Below are positions 26,501 through 35,400 of a stretch of DNA of 38,005 bases, in pieces. Positions within the stretch are counted from its first letter, which is position 1; each line of letters begins with the position of its first letter. The notes under the pieces were generated by a model that worked only from the letters and a program-made list of their open reading frames with translations, ran no database searches and had not been told where the DNA came from. Source of the DNA: Clostridia bacterium. Its GTDB lineage: Bacteria; Bacillota; Clostridia; TANB77; CAG-508. The stretch covers positions 1-38,005 of the forward strand of contig JAFXOY010000079.1 of NCBI GenBank assembly GCA_017528375.1. Reading direction: 5' to 3'. A program made the translations under genes and the position numbers.

Positions 26501-29500
26501 TCAAGGTTATGAAGATACTAATCTTCCTAATTCTTTCTTTGATGTTGCAGTAGGAAATGTTCCTTTTGGAGATTTCAAAGTATTAGATAAGAAATATGAT
26601 AAGAATAAGTTTTTAATTCACGATTATTTCTTTGCTAAAACACTTGATAAAGTAAGACCGGGAGGAGTTGTAGCATTTATAACTTCAAAAGGTACACTAG
26701 ATAAAGAAAATCCTAGTGTTAGAAGATATATTGCACAACGAGCAGACTTATTAGGAGCAATTAGACTACCTAATGATACCTTTAAAGCAAATGCCGGTAC
26801 AGAAGTCACATCAGACATTATTTTCTTACAGAAAAGAGATTCAATAACTGACATTGAGCCAGATTGGGTATATCTTGGAGAAAATGAAAATGGAATAAAG
26901 ATGAATCAATATTTCATAGATAATCCAGATATGATAATGGGTAATATGGAAATGATTTCTACTAGGTTTGGTTATGACTCTGCTTGTATATCTGATGGTG
27001 GTAATTTAGAAGAAAAACTAGAAGAAGCAATTTCAAATATACACGCCGAAGTAAAAGAATATGAACTAGATGATATAGGAGAAGAAGATAATTCTATTGA
27101 AGCAGATTTAACTGTTAGAAACTTCTCATATACCATTGTAGATGACCAAATCTATTTTAGAGAAAATAGTAGAATGTATCCACAAGAACTTGCTATGACT
27201 ACTGAAAATAGAGTAAGAGGACTTATTGAAATAAGGGACTGTGTGAGAACTCTTTTAGAGTATCAAACAGAAGATTATCCAGATGAAGATATAAAGAGAG
27301 AACAGGCTAAATTAAATCGCTTATATGACGCTTTTACAAAGAAATATGGACTAATCAATAGCAGAGGTAATAACTCTGCTTTTTCTAACGATTCAAGTTA
27401 TTATTTATTATGTTCTCTTGAAATATTAGATGAAAATGGAAACCTTGCAAGAAAAGCAGATATGTTCACAAAAAGAACTATCAAACCTAAAACAGAAATA
27501 ACATCAGTTGATAATGCAAATGACGCCTTAATTGTTTCGCTATCTGAAAAAGCAAGAGTTGATATAAACTTTATGCAACAATTATGTGGTAAAGATATGG
27601 ACGAAATGCTTAAAGATTTAGAGGGAGAAATATTCAATGTTCCAGAATATGGAGAGCCTAATCATTGGGTGACTGCTGATGAATATTTATCTGGAAATGT
27701 TAGAGAAAAGTTAAGAATAGCAGAAAAGTTTGCAGAAACTGATGATAGATTTAATGTTAATGTGAAATATCTTAAAGAAGTTCAACCAAAGGATTTAAGT
27801 GCTAGTGAAATAAGTGTTAGACTTGGATCAACTTGGATACCACCAGAAGATATAAAAGTATTTATAGAATACTTATTAAATCCTAACTATTATGCTAGTC
27901 AGAATATTAGAGTTCATTATATGGAATCTACTTCTGAATGGTATATAGATGGTAAAAACTATGACAAGTATAATGTAAAAGCAACTAACACTTATGGTAC
28001 AAGTAGAGCCAATGCTTATAAGATTATTGAAGATAGTTTGAATTTGAAAGACACAAGAATTTATGATTATTATGAGGACGAAAATGGTAAGAAAGTCGCA
28101 GAATTAAATAAAAAAGAAACTGCAATAGCACAGGCAAAGCAAGAACAAATTAAACTTGCTTTTGAAGAATGGATATGGAAAGACCCAGAACGCAGAGAAA
28201 GATTAGTCCAATCATATAATGAAAGATTTAATTCTATTAGACCTCGTGAATATGATGGAAGTCATATCACTTTTGATGGAATGAATCCAGAAATAACTTT
28301 AAGAACTCATCAAGTAAATGCGATAGCAAGAATACTTTATGGGGGTAATACTTTACTTGCTCACGAAGTTGGTGCAGGTAAAACTTATGAAATGGTAGCA
28401 GCAGCAATGGAGTCAAAAAGATTAGGATTATGTAATAAATCTTTATTTGTAGTTCCTAATCATATAGTAGAACAATTCGGTCAAGAGTTCTTACAATTAT
28501 ATCCTAGTGCAAATATTTTAGTCACAACTAAAAAAGATTTTGAAACTGCTAATCGTAAAAAGTTTTGTTCAAGAATTGCAACAGGAGATTATGACGCAGT
28601 TATAATTTCTCATTCACAATTTGAAAAGATACCAATGTCAGTTGAAAGACAAATTGCAATAATTCAAAAGCAAATAGATGATATAACTTTTGGTATTCAA
28701 GATTTAAAGAATAGTAATGGTGAAAGATTTTCTATTAAACAAATGGAGAAAACTAAAAAAAGTTTAGAAACAAGACTTGCTAAACTTAATGATACTTCAA
28801 GAAAAGATGATGTTATCACTTTTGAAGAATTAGGTGTTGATAGAATATTTGTAGATGAAGCACATTATTATAAAAACTTATTCCTTTATACCAAGATGAG
28901 AAATGTAGGAGGAATAGCACAAACAGAGGCACAAAAGTCATCAGATTTATTTATGAAATGTAGATATTTAGATGAACTTACTGACGGAAAAGGTGTAGTG
29001 TTTGCAACAGGAACTCCGGTTTCTAATTCAATGGTAGAGTTATATACTATGCAAAGATATTTGCAATATGGAGAACTAGAAAAAAGACATCTCCAACAAT
29101 TTGACGCTTGGGCTTCAACTTTTGGAGAAACTGTGACTGCCATAGAATTAAGTCCAGAGGGAACAGGTTATAGAGCAAAAACTAGATTTGCAAAGTTCTT
29201 TAATCTACCAGAACTTATGGCAATGTTTAAGGAAGTTGCAGATATACAAACCTCTGATATGCTAAATCTTCCTGTCCCAAAAGCAAACTATCATAATGTA
29301 GTTATTGAGCCTAGTGAGATACAAAAAGAATTAGTTAAAGACTTATCTGAAAGAGCAGAAAAGATAAGAAATAAAATGGTAGATGCGTCAGTTGATAATA
29401 TGTTAAAGATTACAAATGACGGAAGAAAATTAGCACTAGATCAGAGATTATCTAATGATATGTTAGATGACTTTGAGCATAGTAAGGTAGCAACTTGTGC

Positions 29501-30764
29501 AGAAAATATTTATGATATATGGAATAAAACGAGTGATGATAAATCGGCACAATTAGTGTTCTGTGATTTATCAACACCACACAATGATGGTAAGTTTAAT
29601 GTCTATAATGATTTGAAAACAAAACTAATAGACAGAGGAATACCAGAAGAAGAAATTGCTTTCATACACGACGCAAATACAGACGCAAGAAAGCAAGAAT
29701 TATTCAATAAAGTTAGACGAGGACAAGTAAGAGTTTTAATGGGAAGTACACAGAAAATGGGTGCAGGAACAAACTGTCAAGACCGACTAATTGCTCTACA
29801 CGATTTAGATTGTCCTTGGCGACCAAGTGATTTAATACAACGAAGTGGAAGAATAATTAGACAAGGAAATAAGAATCCAGAAGTAGATATTTATAGGTAT
29901 GTCACAGAGGGAACTTTTGACGCATATTTATATCAGTTAGTAGAAAATAAACAAAGATTTATTTCTCAAATAATGACTTCTAAAACTCCTGTAAGATTTG
30001 CAGAAGACATAGATGAAACAGCATTATCTTATGCAGAAATTAAAGCACTTGCAGCCGGTAATCCAGATATTATTGAAAAAACAGAACTTGATACACAAGT
30101 AGCAAAACTTAAATTATTAAAGCAAACTTATTTAAGTGAAAAATATGATTTAGAAGATAAAGTTATAAAATTTTATCCAAATGAAATCAAAAGATTAGAA
30201 AATAGAATAGAAGATATGAAAGAAGATTTAGAAATATTTAAAGCCAATGAAACACCAGATAATTCATTCGTAAAAATGATTATTAAAGGAGAAATTTTCA
30301 CAGAAAGAAAAGACGCAGGAGAAAAAATCATTGAAATATGTAAGTCAATGACTAATCCAGAGCCAATAGAAATTGGGGAATATAAAGGCTTTAAAATGAT
30401 GTTATCTTTTGATACTATGGATAGAAAGTTTTATATGGGTATGAAGAATAATCTATCATACAAAGTAGAACTTGGTAGTGACCCTAGTGGTAATATTACT
30501 CGTATTGATAATGTGTTAAATGGTATTGAAAATAAACTATCAAATACAAAAAATAATTTAGAAGATACAAAAAAGAACTATGAAAATGCCAAGATAGAAA
30601 TTGAAAGACCATTCCCACAGGAAGAAGAATTAAAAGCCAAATCTAAACGATTAGATGAACTTAATATCAAGTTAAATCTTAATGAAAAGGATAAAGAAAT
30701 TGTTGACGATGGTGGTGAAGATGTGAGTGATAATCAAGTTCCAAAAAAAGAATATGAAAGATAA
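23589..30764 (+). CDS. Giant DNA methylase / SNF2 helicase fusion
   Basis: 2391 aa. The N-terminus (about 1-110) resembles ICE-associated ArdC-like domains (YKYPFNDQVLIYAQRPQA, WVNRGAKGIALL). A charged linker (about 270-400) follows, then an N6-adenine methylase-like domain with motif I EPSCGTGNF (about 926) and motif IV as NVPFGD (about 990, rather than NPPY/F). The SNF2 helicase has Walker A HEVGAGKT (lysine 1598), DEAH at 1756 and motif VI QRSGRIIRQG (about 2084), then a coiled-coil tail. Such proteins are common in Tn1549-type ICEs; roles in DNA processing or protection from host restriction are inferred. The start follows AGGAGG. Confidence 0.93.
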   Translation: MASKLRLITDLYGETLTQISNNPDEWMSFLECAAMNYKYPFNDQVLIYAQRPQAVACAKIEAWNKQVGRWVNRGAKGIALLSEDNGYTNLRYVFDIADTNSKYGKSFRLWSVSKPYELDIIESLENKYGELEDKSSLGLAIKSVSKIIVEDNIQDYLEDLMFYRENSSLESLDEESVKTLFQNALSNSIAFSMIKRCGLNPNEYFTHKDFVEILSFNSYDTITRIGVATSEISEMGLREIYNTIKNLRINEINKIRTFDINNDLSYDVSESSNTAERRNNYDNLHTSRGLSNSRSINAREQDTSGGQIRNDEIKVLEREQEISIHNSTNEQSTSRPLDEYSRNSDGENRTDSIRVEREREDNREDETTRPNEMDRLNEQLEEVSRGDSSERVDIRLNIYEPDKSKTSYVVLDEKINQILSTNPHLRKSNKEIKDFINNEKDISKRAEFLKGIFNSDYTGVIVDDQMYGYKTYDNGILFWKGNFLSRDTESFVSWEDLTYHYEAMILLNQLNDRIKPLPSMTDQLSLIDDNSEKTVSDLEFTQEFVDRYLTESGTETKYAIYEMFQKSLSTDDNINYLKNLYGIGGASGTIKGSGIGINYDSKGIRFYRGYFDASATEQLFKWNYIEKRIKTLIHEDRYLNSKELEEYPNWLEKQEQEREFAEAENNMAESIVPELAEEEYDYQYHLGDKVYIGADEYEILSIGDFNVVLYDYQYPLFNREMSKEEFDRKVKENPANDHLKVKINDIVEQKQEEKSEVIETKEEISVPAEIDDVEVKEEIIIPEFEKKKSNKIRSFDIHPDIPSSDRSQFRIENDSLGEGTPREKFNRNVEAIKVLKKCEEEDRFATPEEQKILSQYVGWGGLPQAFDEMDSSWSNEYNILKNLLDETEYSQARESTLTAFYTPPVVIRSMYKALENMGLKTGNILEPSCGTGNFIGMLPDSLKDCKLYGVELDSISGRIARQLYQKSTVAVQGYEDTNLPNSFFDVAVGNVPFGDFKVLDKKYDKNKFLIHDYFFAKTLDKVRPGGVVAFITSKGTLDKENPSVRRYIAQRADLLGAIRLPNDTFKANAGTEVTSDIIFLQKRDSITDIEPDWVYLGENENGIKMNQYFIDNPDMIMGNMEMISTRFGYDSACISDGGNLEEKLEEAISNIHAEVKEYELDDIGEEDNSIEADLTVRNFSYTIVDDQIYFRENSRMYPQELAMTTENRVRGLIEIRDCVRTLLEYQTEDYPDEDIKREQAKLNRLYDAFTKKYGLINSRGNNSAFSNDSSYYLLCSLEILDENGNLARKADMFTKRTIKPKTEITSVDNANDALIVSLSEKARVDINFMQQLCGKDMDEMLKDLEGEIFNVPEYGEPNHWVTADEYLSGNVREKLRIAEKFAETDDRFNVNVKYLKEVQPKDLSASEISVRLGSTWIPPEDIKVFIEYLLNPNYYASQNIRVHYMESTSEWYIDGKNYDKYNVKATNTYGTSRANAYKIIEDSLNLKDTRIYDYYEDENGKKVAELNKKETAIAQAKQEQIKLAFEEWIWKDPERRERLVQSYNERFNSIRPREYDGSHITFDGMNPEITLRTHQVNAIARILYGGNTLLAHEVGAGKTYEMVAAAMESKRLGLCNKSLFVVPNHIVEQFGQEFLQLYPSANILVTTKKDFETANRKKFCSRIATGDYDAVIISHSQFEKIPMSVERQIAIIQKQIDDITFGIQDLKNSNGERFSIKQMEKTKKSLETRLAKLNDTSRKDDVITFEELGVDRIFVDEAHYYKNLFLYTKMRNVGGIAQTEAQKSSDLFMKCRYLDELTDGKGVVFATGTPVSNSMVELYTMQRYLQYGELEKRHLQQFDAWASTFGETVTAIELSPEGTGYRAKTRFAKFFNLPELMAMFKEVADIQTSDMLNLPVPKANYHNVVIEPSEIQKELVKDLSERAEKIRNKMVDASVDNMLKITNDGRKLALDQRLSNDMLDDFEHSKVATCAENIYDIWNKTSDDKSAQLVFCDLSTPHNDGKFNVYNDLKTKLIDRGIPEEEIAFIHDANTDARKQELFNKVRRGQVRVLMGSTQKMGAGTNCQDRLIALHDLDCPWRPSDLIQRSGRIIRQGNKNPEVDIYRYVTEGTFDAYLYQLVENKQRFISQIMTSKTPVRFAEDIDETALSYAEIKALAAGNPDIIEKTELDTQVAKLKLLKQTYLSEKYDLEDKVIKFYPNEIKRLENRIEDMKEDLEIFKANETPDNSFVKMIIKGEIFTERKDAGEKIIEICKSMTNPEPIEIGEYKGFKMMLSFDTMDRKFYMGMKNNLSYKVELGSDPSGNITRIDNVLNGIENKLSNTKNNLEDTKKNYENAKIEIERPFPQEEELKAKSKRLDELNIKLNLNEKDKEIVDDGGEDVSDNQVPKKEYER
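24430..24777 (+). CDS. TnpV-like protein nested out of frame in the helicase gene
   Basis: 115 aa in the +1 frame relative to the helicase gene. It has a near-perfect ribosome binding site (AAAGGAGG) six bases before the ATG. The sequence carries the TnpV pattern: GDYQIPDLSMPE, RLRYLKENKKSLYTTLLMS, a helical middle and DPMKWTGLMNN ... ANELIYA. TnpV was named from Tn4451-type transposons and its role is uncertain. It is not a random shadow, because it is recognisably homologous and matches the remnant at 4742-4837. The host frame over the same bases is a low-complexity R/E/S/N linker. Confidence 0.75.
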   Translation: MITYTRQGDYQIPDLSMPENKIQVEGKYAMMRLRYLKENKKSLYTTLLMSNQLPDHLMSIQETAMERIEQIVSELKEKEKITEKMKQQDPMKWTGLMNNLKKSAEEIVANELIYA

Positions 30765-30777
30765 TTATTAAAGTATG

Positions 30778-30816
30778 AGAGTGATTTTAGGTAAAACTAT
30801 TATCACTCTTTTTTTT
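30778..30816 (+). terminator. Terminator after the helicase gene
   Basis: AGAGTGAT (30778-30785) pairs with ATCACTCT (30802-30809), followed by a long T run. Confidence 0.85.
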
Positions 30817-30839
30817 ATTTTATAGAAAGGATTGATACT

Positions 30840-31181
30840 ATGGAAGAAAAAATAAGAGAAGAATTGTATGAAAAATTATCACTAGAATATGATACTTTTA
30901 TTGAAGAAGTTAAAAAACTATCACCAGAAAAAATCATTGATAAATCTTATGAAAAAGTTATGAAAGAAGAATTAGTTTCAATGTTTTATCCGGAAAGTGA
31001 ACAATATGACATTAGTGATATTAAAGCACTTAATAAAAGTGAAAGTCCTCTTGAAGAATTATATCAAGGTTGGATGGATGAAGATAGTGGTATTCATCAA
31101 GCACTTGAAAGTAGTGTTGAAACAACAATAGATTTCTTAAAAAAAGAACAAAAAAGTAAGAATAAAGATTTAGAAAGGTAG
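30840..31181 (+). CDS. DUF3848-like protein
   Basis: 113 aa. The pattern LYEKLSLEYDTFIEEVKKLSP followed by EKIIDKSYEKVMKEELVSMF matches DUF3848, which appears in Firmicutes ICEs beside the SNF2-methylase and Toprim genes. Acidic and helical; function unknown. GAAAGGA precedes the ATG. It begins a new unit after the terminator. Confidence 0.75.
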   Translation: MEEKIREELYEKLSLEYDTFIEEVKKLSPEKIIDKSYEKVMKEELVSMFYPESEQYDISDIKALNKSESPLEELYQGWMDEDSGIHQALESSVETTIDFLKKEQKSKNKDLER

Positions 31182-31191
31182 GTAATAAATT

Positions 31192-32151
31192 ATGGCTTAT
31201 TATCAACCCGAAGAAATACAAAAGGCAAAAGAAATGGATTTGTTAACTTATCTACAAAACTATGAGCCAGATGAATTAGTGCATTTTAGTAGAGGAACTT
31301 ATATGACTAGAACACACGATAGTTTAAAGATAAGTAATGGTATGTGGTATTGGTTTTCAAGAGGAATAGGAGGAAAAACTGCATTAGAATATTTAATCCA
31401 AGTAAGAGATTATTCTTTTATTCAGGCAGTAGAAACAATTTTAGGTTATTCAAACGAAAGACCACCAATAACATATCAACAACCTAAAAAAGTACAAAAT
31501 ATAAGACTTATTTTGCCAAAAAAATCAGACTCAACTGATAGAGTTATTAACTATCTAACAAGTCGTGGAATTGATAAAGATATTATTAGTGAGTGTATAG
31601 ATAATCATTTGATTTATGAAGATTTGCCTAATCATAATGTTGTATTTGTTGGTTATGATAAAAACAAAATTCCAAGATATGCAGGAGTAAGAGCAACAAA
31701 TGATAGTAGGTATATGAAAGACGCCTATGGAAGTCATAAGGCTTTTTCTTTTAAATTAGATTCAATAATACAAAGTGATACAGTACACTTATTTGAGAGT
31801 GCTATTGATTTATTATCATACGCTACACTTAATAAATTAGATAACAAAGAATGGTATAATGATAATTTACTTTCACTTGCCGGAGTATATCAACCGGCTA
31901 AAAAAATAGATGAAAGTAAGATACCATTAGCATTAAATTACTATCTAAATCAGAATCAGAATATTAAAAAAATATATCTTCATTTTGATAATGATAGTGC
32001 AGGAAGAATAGCAACGATGGCACTTAAAACTGTTCTCCCAAAACAATATGAAGTCATTGATGATCCACCAAAAGTTGGAAAGGATTTCAATGACTTTTTA
32101 TGTGCCAAATTAGGAATAAATTATAAAAAAAGATATGAAAGAGAGAGATGA
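31192..32151 (+). CDS. DUF3991/Toprim primase-like protein
   Basis: 319 aa. The N-terminal part (DSLKISNGMWYWFSRGIGGKTALEYL) resembles the CHC2-like primase region without a cysteine/histidine zinc site. The middle is DUF3991-like (YLTSRGIDKDIISECI, YAGVRATND). The Toprim part has HLFESAIDLLSYA and the acidic metal motif LHFDNDSAGR. It probably primes or assists replication of the transferred strand or the excised element. Its stop overlaps the next start (ATGA at 32148-32151). Confidence 0.85.
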   Translation: MAYYQPEEIQKAKEMDLLTYLQNYEPDELVHFSRGTYMTRTHDSLKISNGMWYWFSRGIGGKTALEYLIQVRDYSFIQAVETILGYSNERPPITYQQPKKVQNIRLILPKKSDSTDRVINYLTSRGIDKDIISECIDNHLIYEDLPNHNVVFVGYDKNKIPRYAGVRATNDSRYMKDAYGSHKAFSFKLDSIIQSDTVHLFESAIDLLSYATLNKLDNKEWYNDNLLSLAGVYQPAKKIDESKIPLALNYYLNQNQNIKKIYLHFDNDSAGRIATMALKTVLPKQYEVIDDPPKVGKDFNDFLCAKLGINYKKRYERER

Positions 32152-32684
32152 AAATTATGAAATTTAATTATTTAAAGTTAGCAGAAATTATTAAAACAAG
32201 AAGAAATGAATTGGGTATTTCAACAAGAAAACTTGCTGAAAAAATAGGTATAAGTCACGCCGAAATATCAAGATTTGAGAATGGATTAAAACCAAGTTTT
32301 TATTTCATTCCGTTTGTAAAAATGTGTAAGGAATTAGATTTAGACCTTATGGATTTGTTAATTGAAGTTGGACTTTTAGATGAAACAACTGATAAAAAAT
32401 ATATAGTAAAAGTCACAAATGTTGATGATGATTTTTTTGAAATTGAAGCAAGAAATGAAAAAGAAGCAGCAACGATTGTAGGAAATTTTATTATCAATAA
32501 TGACATCATTGAAATAAATACAGATAAGCCTATTGACTTTGAAGTTGAAGAAATACAAGAAGAAATTGACGATGAAAATTCTGATAAAGATAAAGAATTA
32601 GACGCAGAATCTTTTATGAAAATGCAATGTGAAAATTGCGAATATTATTGTCCATATTGTGGCGAGTGTACTTTTGGGGAATAG
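32148..32684 (+). CDS. XRE regulator with DpnD/PcfM-like and cysteine-cluster domains
   Basis: 178 aa. Residues about 10-70 form an XRE helix-turn-helix (LGISTRKLAEKIGISHAEIS, RFENGLKPS). Residues about 85-140 (YIVKVTNVDDDFFEIEARNE) resemble the DpnD/PcfM fold seen in the protein at 23019. An acidic stretch leads to a C-terminal cluster, CENCEYYCPYCGEC, that could hold zinc or a redox-sensitive centre. The gene is coupled to the Toprim gene by ATGA. It lies just before the candidate oriT and mobilisation genes, so it may control transfer. Confidence 0.8.
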   Translation: MKIMKFNYLKLAEIIKTRRNELGISTRKLAEKIGISHAEISRFENGLKPSFYFIPFVKMCKELDLDLMDLLIEVGLLDETTDKKYIVKVTNVDDDFFEIEARNEKEAATIVGNFIINNDIIEINTDKPIDFEVEEIQEEIDDENSDKDKELDAESFMKMQCENCEYYCPYCGECTFGE

Positions 32685-32690
32685 AACTTA

Positions 32691-32764
32691 TGTCTAGCCA
32701 GCACTGAATTCATACTCCCGTACGAATTCGTTTGTGGGGAAATCCCCAATCCCCTTGCTAGACA
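32691..32764 (+). other. Candidate oriT / structured GC-rich element
   Basis: TGTCTAGC (32691-32698) pairs with GCTAGACA (32757-32764), closing a fold with two inner elements: GAATTC with GAATTC (32706-32711 and about 32723-32728), and GGGG with CCCC around AAAT (about 32736-32747). This three-way layout and its G/C runs stand out in AT-rich DNA. It lies immediately upstream of DUF3789, MobC and relaxase genes, where oriT is expected. No T run follows, so it is not a simple terminator. A conserved RNA is the alternative. Confidence 0.55.
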
Positions 32765-32797
32765 AAACTTGATATTAAAGAAAGGAAGATGATAGAA

Positions 32798-32971
32798 ATG
32801 AGTGAATTATTATTTTTTATTTTAGGTTTAATTATAGGAGGACTTGGTATGACAACTTTAATGTGTTGCTTACAAGTGAATCGTGTTAATGAACTTGAAA
32901 GACAAATAGTATTAAGACCAGACACTAACGAAGATAATTCGGAGGTGGTTGAATGCGAAGTAGAAGAATAA
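32798..32971 (+). CDS. DUF3789-like small membrane protein
   Basis: About 57 aa: one hydrophobic helix (LLFFILGLIIGGLGMTTLMC) and a short acidic tail. This is the DUF3789 pattern found next to mobilisation genes. An ATG at 32789 is too close to AAAGGA, so I chose 32798. It overlaps MobC by 19 bases, and the MobC ribosome binding site lies in its tail. Confidence 0.65.
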   Translation: MSELLFFILGLIIGGLGMTTLMCCLQVNRVNELERQIVLRPDTNEDNSEVVECEVEE

Positions 32972-33282
32972 AAAAACAAATCTGGCTTAATGATGACGAA
33001 GATTATATTATGAAATGTAAATCACAAGCAGTAGGTATGAATAGTTCAGATTATATTAGACATTTAATTGTGGGTTATAAGCCAAAAGAAAAACCATCAG
33101 AACAATTTTATGAAGATATAAAAGGTATTCGCAATATAGGAAATAATATAAATCAAATAGCCAGAATTGCAAATGCAAAAGGAATTATTGATGTGCCACA
33201 TTTAAAGAAAGAAATTGATAAGTTAGACCAACTTATTATTGAAATAAAAAATAAATATCTTCGTCCAGACAGAGAAGAATAA
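32953..33282 (+). CDS. mobC: MobC-like relaxosome accessory protein
   Basis: 109 aa. It has a ribbon-helix-helix-like start (KKQIWLNDDEDYIMKCKS), then MNSSDYIRHLI and the MobC hallmark GIRNIGNNINQIARIAN (about 57-73). MobC-type proteins bind oriT and help the relaxase open the DNA. GGAGGTGG precedes the ATG, and the relaxase starts 12 bases after the stop. Confidence 0.88.
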   Translation: MRSRRIKKQIWLNDDEDYIMKCKSQAVGMNSSDYIRHLIVGYKPKEKPSEQFYEDIKGIRNIGNNINQIARIANAKGIIDVPHLKKEIDKLDQLIIEIKNKYLRPDREE

Positions 33283-33293
33283 AGGAGTGTGAA

Positions 33294-34646
33294 ATGGCAA
33301 CAACAGGAATATGGAAAATTGAAAAAAGATTAGATAATGTTTTAGACTATACAACTAATATTGAAAAAACAATAAATAGTGAATATGGTAAAGATAGTTA
33401 TTATGATTTGCATAATGTTATTGATTATGTAGAAGCAGATTATAAAACTGAAAAACAATTTTATGTGTCTGGTGTTAATTGTAATCCTAAAACTGCACTT
33501 GAAGAAATGACTATTACAAAAGAACAATTTGGAAAGACAGGTGGAATACTTGGCTTTCACGCATTTCAATCTTTTGCAGAGGGAGAAGTCACACCAGAAC
33601 AATGCCACGCAATAGGTGTTAAATTAGCCGAAGAAATGTGGGGAGATAGATTTGAAGTTGTTGTCAGTACACATCTTAATACTAATCATTATCATAATCA
33701 CTTTGTAATAAACTCTGTATCGTTTAAAGACGGTAAAAGGTATTATGATAAGCGAGATACTTATGCAGAGTTAAGAAGAATATCAGATTCTTTATGCGAA
33801 GAATATGGATTATCAGTTATACAAGAAAAGCCTTGTAGAAATAGTAAGATTAACTTTGCTAATTATCAAAAAGATTTTAATAATAAAGTTAATTATTATT
33901 CTATTGCAAAAGAAGATTTAGATAGAGCAATAGGTATGGCTACTTCTTATTATGACTTTGAAGATTTAATGAAAGCAATGGATTATGAACTTATTTATAG
34001 AGGAGATAAGTTAAGTATAAGAAGAAGTCCATATAAGAAAAATATTCGTATTGAAAGATACTTCGGTAATGAATATTCTATTGAAAGAATAAAACAAAGA
34101 ATTGATGAAGAATATATCAAACGAGTACCTTTTATAGAAGAATATGGAAACAAAAAAAGATATAATGCTAATCATTATAAAAGGCGAAAGCCGAAAGGAT
34201 TTTATGCTTTATATATTCACTATTGTTATCTATTAAGAGTATTCCCCAAAAAATATCCTTATCAAAAATTATCTCCTGCAATTCGTGCTGATGTACGAAA
34301 GATGGAGCAAATATCAAATGAAACAAGACTGCTTGTCAGAAATAATTTAAAAACTGACGAGCAGTTTTTTTTGTTTAAAGAAGATAAAGAAAAAAGACTT
34401 AATGACATTATGGATCAGAGAAGTAAACTCTGGTACAAGCATAAGAAGTCAAAGTCCAAACAAGAAAAGGAAGAAATTAAGAAACAAATAGATGAATTAA
34501 ATAAAGAAATAGAGCCAATACGAAAGGAGGTGGTGCTATGTAAAGATATTATAGAGAGAAGTAAGAAGATGGAACAAAATCTTCAAGAATTATCTGATGA
34601 AAAAGACCAAACAAAGGAGGTAGAGAAAAATGAACACATCAGGTGA
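33294..34646 (+). CDS. MobP-type relaxase
   Basis: 450 aa. The relaxase domain lies in the first 200 residues. The histidine motif THLNTNHYHNHFVINSVSF gives H127 and a metal triad around H132, H134 and H136; tyrosines near residues 19 and 40 are nucleophile candidates. The C-terminal part is lysine-rich and coiled-coil-like. It should nick oriT and lead the strand to the coupling protein. It ends 17 bases inside the next gene, whose AAAGGAGG lies in its own codons. Confidence 0.92.
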   Translation: MATTGIWKIEKRLDNVLDYTTNIEKTINSEYGKDSYYDLHNVIDYVEADYKTEKQFYVSGVNCNPKTALEEMTITKEQFGKTGGILGFHAFQSFAEGEVTPEQCHAIGVKLAEEMWGDRFEVVVSTHLNTNHYHNHFVINSVSFKDGKRYYDKRDTYAELRRISDSLCEEYGLSVIQEKPCRNSKINFANYQKDFNNKVNYYSIAKEDLDRAIGMATSYYDFEDLMKAMDYELIYRGDKLSIRRSPYKKNIRIERYFGNEYSIERIKQRIDEEYIKRVPFIEEYGNKKRYNANHYKRRKPKGFYALYIHYCYLLRVFPKKYPYQKLSPAIRADVRKMEQISNETRLLVRNNLKTDEQFFLFKEDKEKRLNDIMDQRSKLWYKHKKSKSKQEKEEIKKQIDELNKEIEPIRKEVVLCKDIIERSKKMEQNLQELSDEKDQTKEVEKNEHIR

Positions 34647-35394
34647 CGCTGCTGAATCTATTGTAAGAATGAGTTTGCAAGGTTTAGAAGTGGCAGTAAA
34701 ACTTTCTGGAAGTGGTGCAAAAAATGTTGCTGCAATAATGATAGCAATGTTAAAAGACCAAAAGCAAACAAAAGGTAAGACTAGACTTACTAATATGCTT
34801 AAATCCGGAAAAGAATTAAAAGTATTTACTGTTAAAGAAGAAGATTTAAGAAAGTTCACAGAGGAAGCAAAACGATATGGTGTACTATTTTGTGCCTTAA
34901 AAGGCAAAGGAAAAAGCCTTGATGGAATAGTTGATATTATGGTAAGAGCAGAAGACGCAAGTAAAATAAATCGTATTGTTGAAAGATTTAATCTTGCTAC
35001 TGTTGATACGGCTTCTATTAAAAGTGAAATTCAAAAATCAAAAGACAGTAAAGACAAAGGTGTTGTTATTAAAAGTGTTGAGGAAAGACTTGTTGATGAT
35101 ATTTTATCTAAACCAATAAGTAAGGAGGAAAATGATATGTCAAACCCCCAAGTGGCAAAGACGGAAAAAAACCCTCCGTCAGAGCCTATCTTAAACAACA
35201 AAAACAAGTCAGACAAGGGTACTAAATCAGAAAAACCATCTGTTAGAGAAGAAATAAAATCTATTAAAGAAGAACAAAAGAAAGAGAGAGATTTAGATAA
35301 GTCTGAACTTAAAAATGAAAAGACTCAACCTAATAGAACAACAAAACACAAACAACCAAAATCAAAAAAGAAAAAATCAAAGGAAAGAGGGTAA
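34630..35394 (+). CDS. PcfB-family (DUF3801) protein
   Basis: 254 aa. Residues 1-130 match PcfB/DUF3801: DAAESIVRMSLQGLEVAVKL, GAKNVAAIMIAML and FCALKGKGKSLDGIVDIMV. The rest is a lysine/serine/glutamate-rich tail ending KSKKKKSKERG. PcfB of plasmid pCF10 binds DNA and the relaxase and helps deliver it to the VirD4-type ATPase. Its place between the relaxase and the coupling protein fits that job. Confidence 0.85.
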   Translation: MNTSGDAAESIVRMSLQGLEVAVKLSGSGAKNVAAIMIAMLKDQKQTKGKTRLTNMLKSGKELKVFTVKEEDLRKFTEEAKRYGVLFCALKGKGKSLDGIVDIMVRAEDASKINRIVERFNLATVDTASIKSEIQKSKDSKDKGVVIKSVEERLVDDILSKPISKEENDMSNPQVAKTEKNPPSEPILNNKNKSDKGTKSEKPSVREEIKSIKEEQKKERDLDKSELKNEKTQPNRTTKHKQPKSKKKKSKERG

Positions 35395-35400
35395 AAGAAT

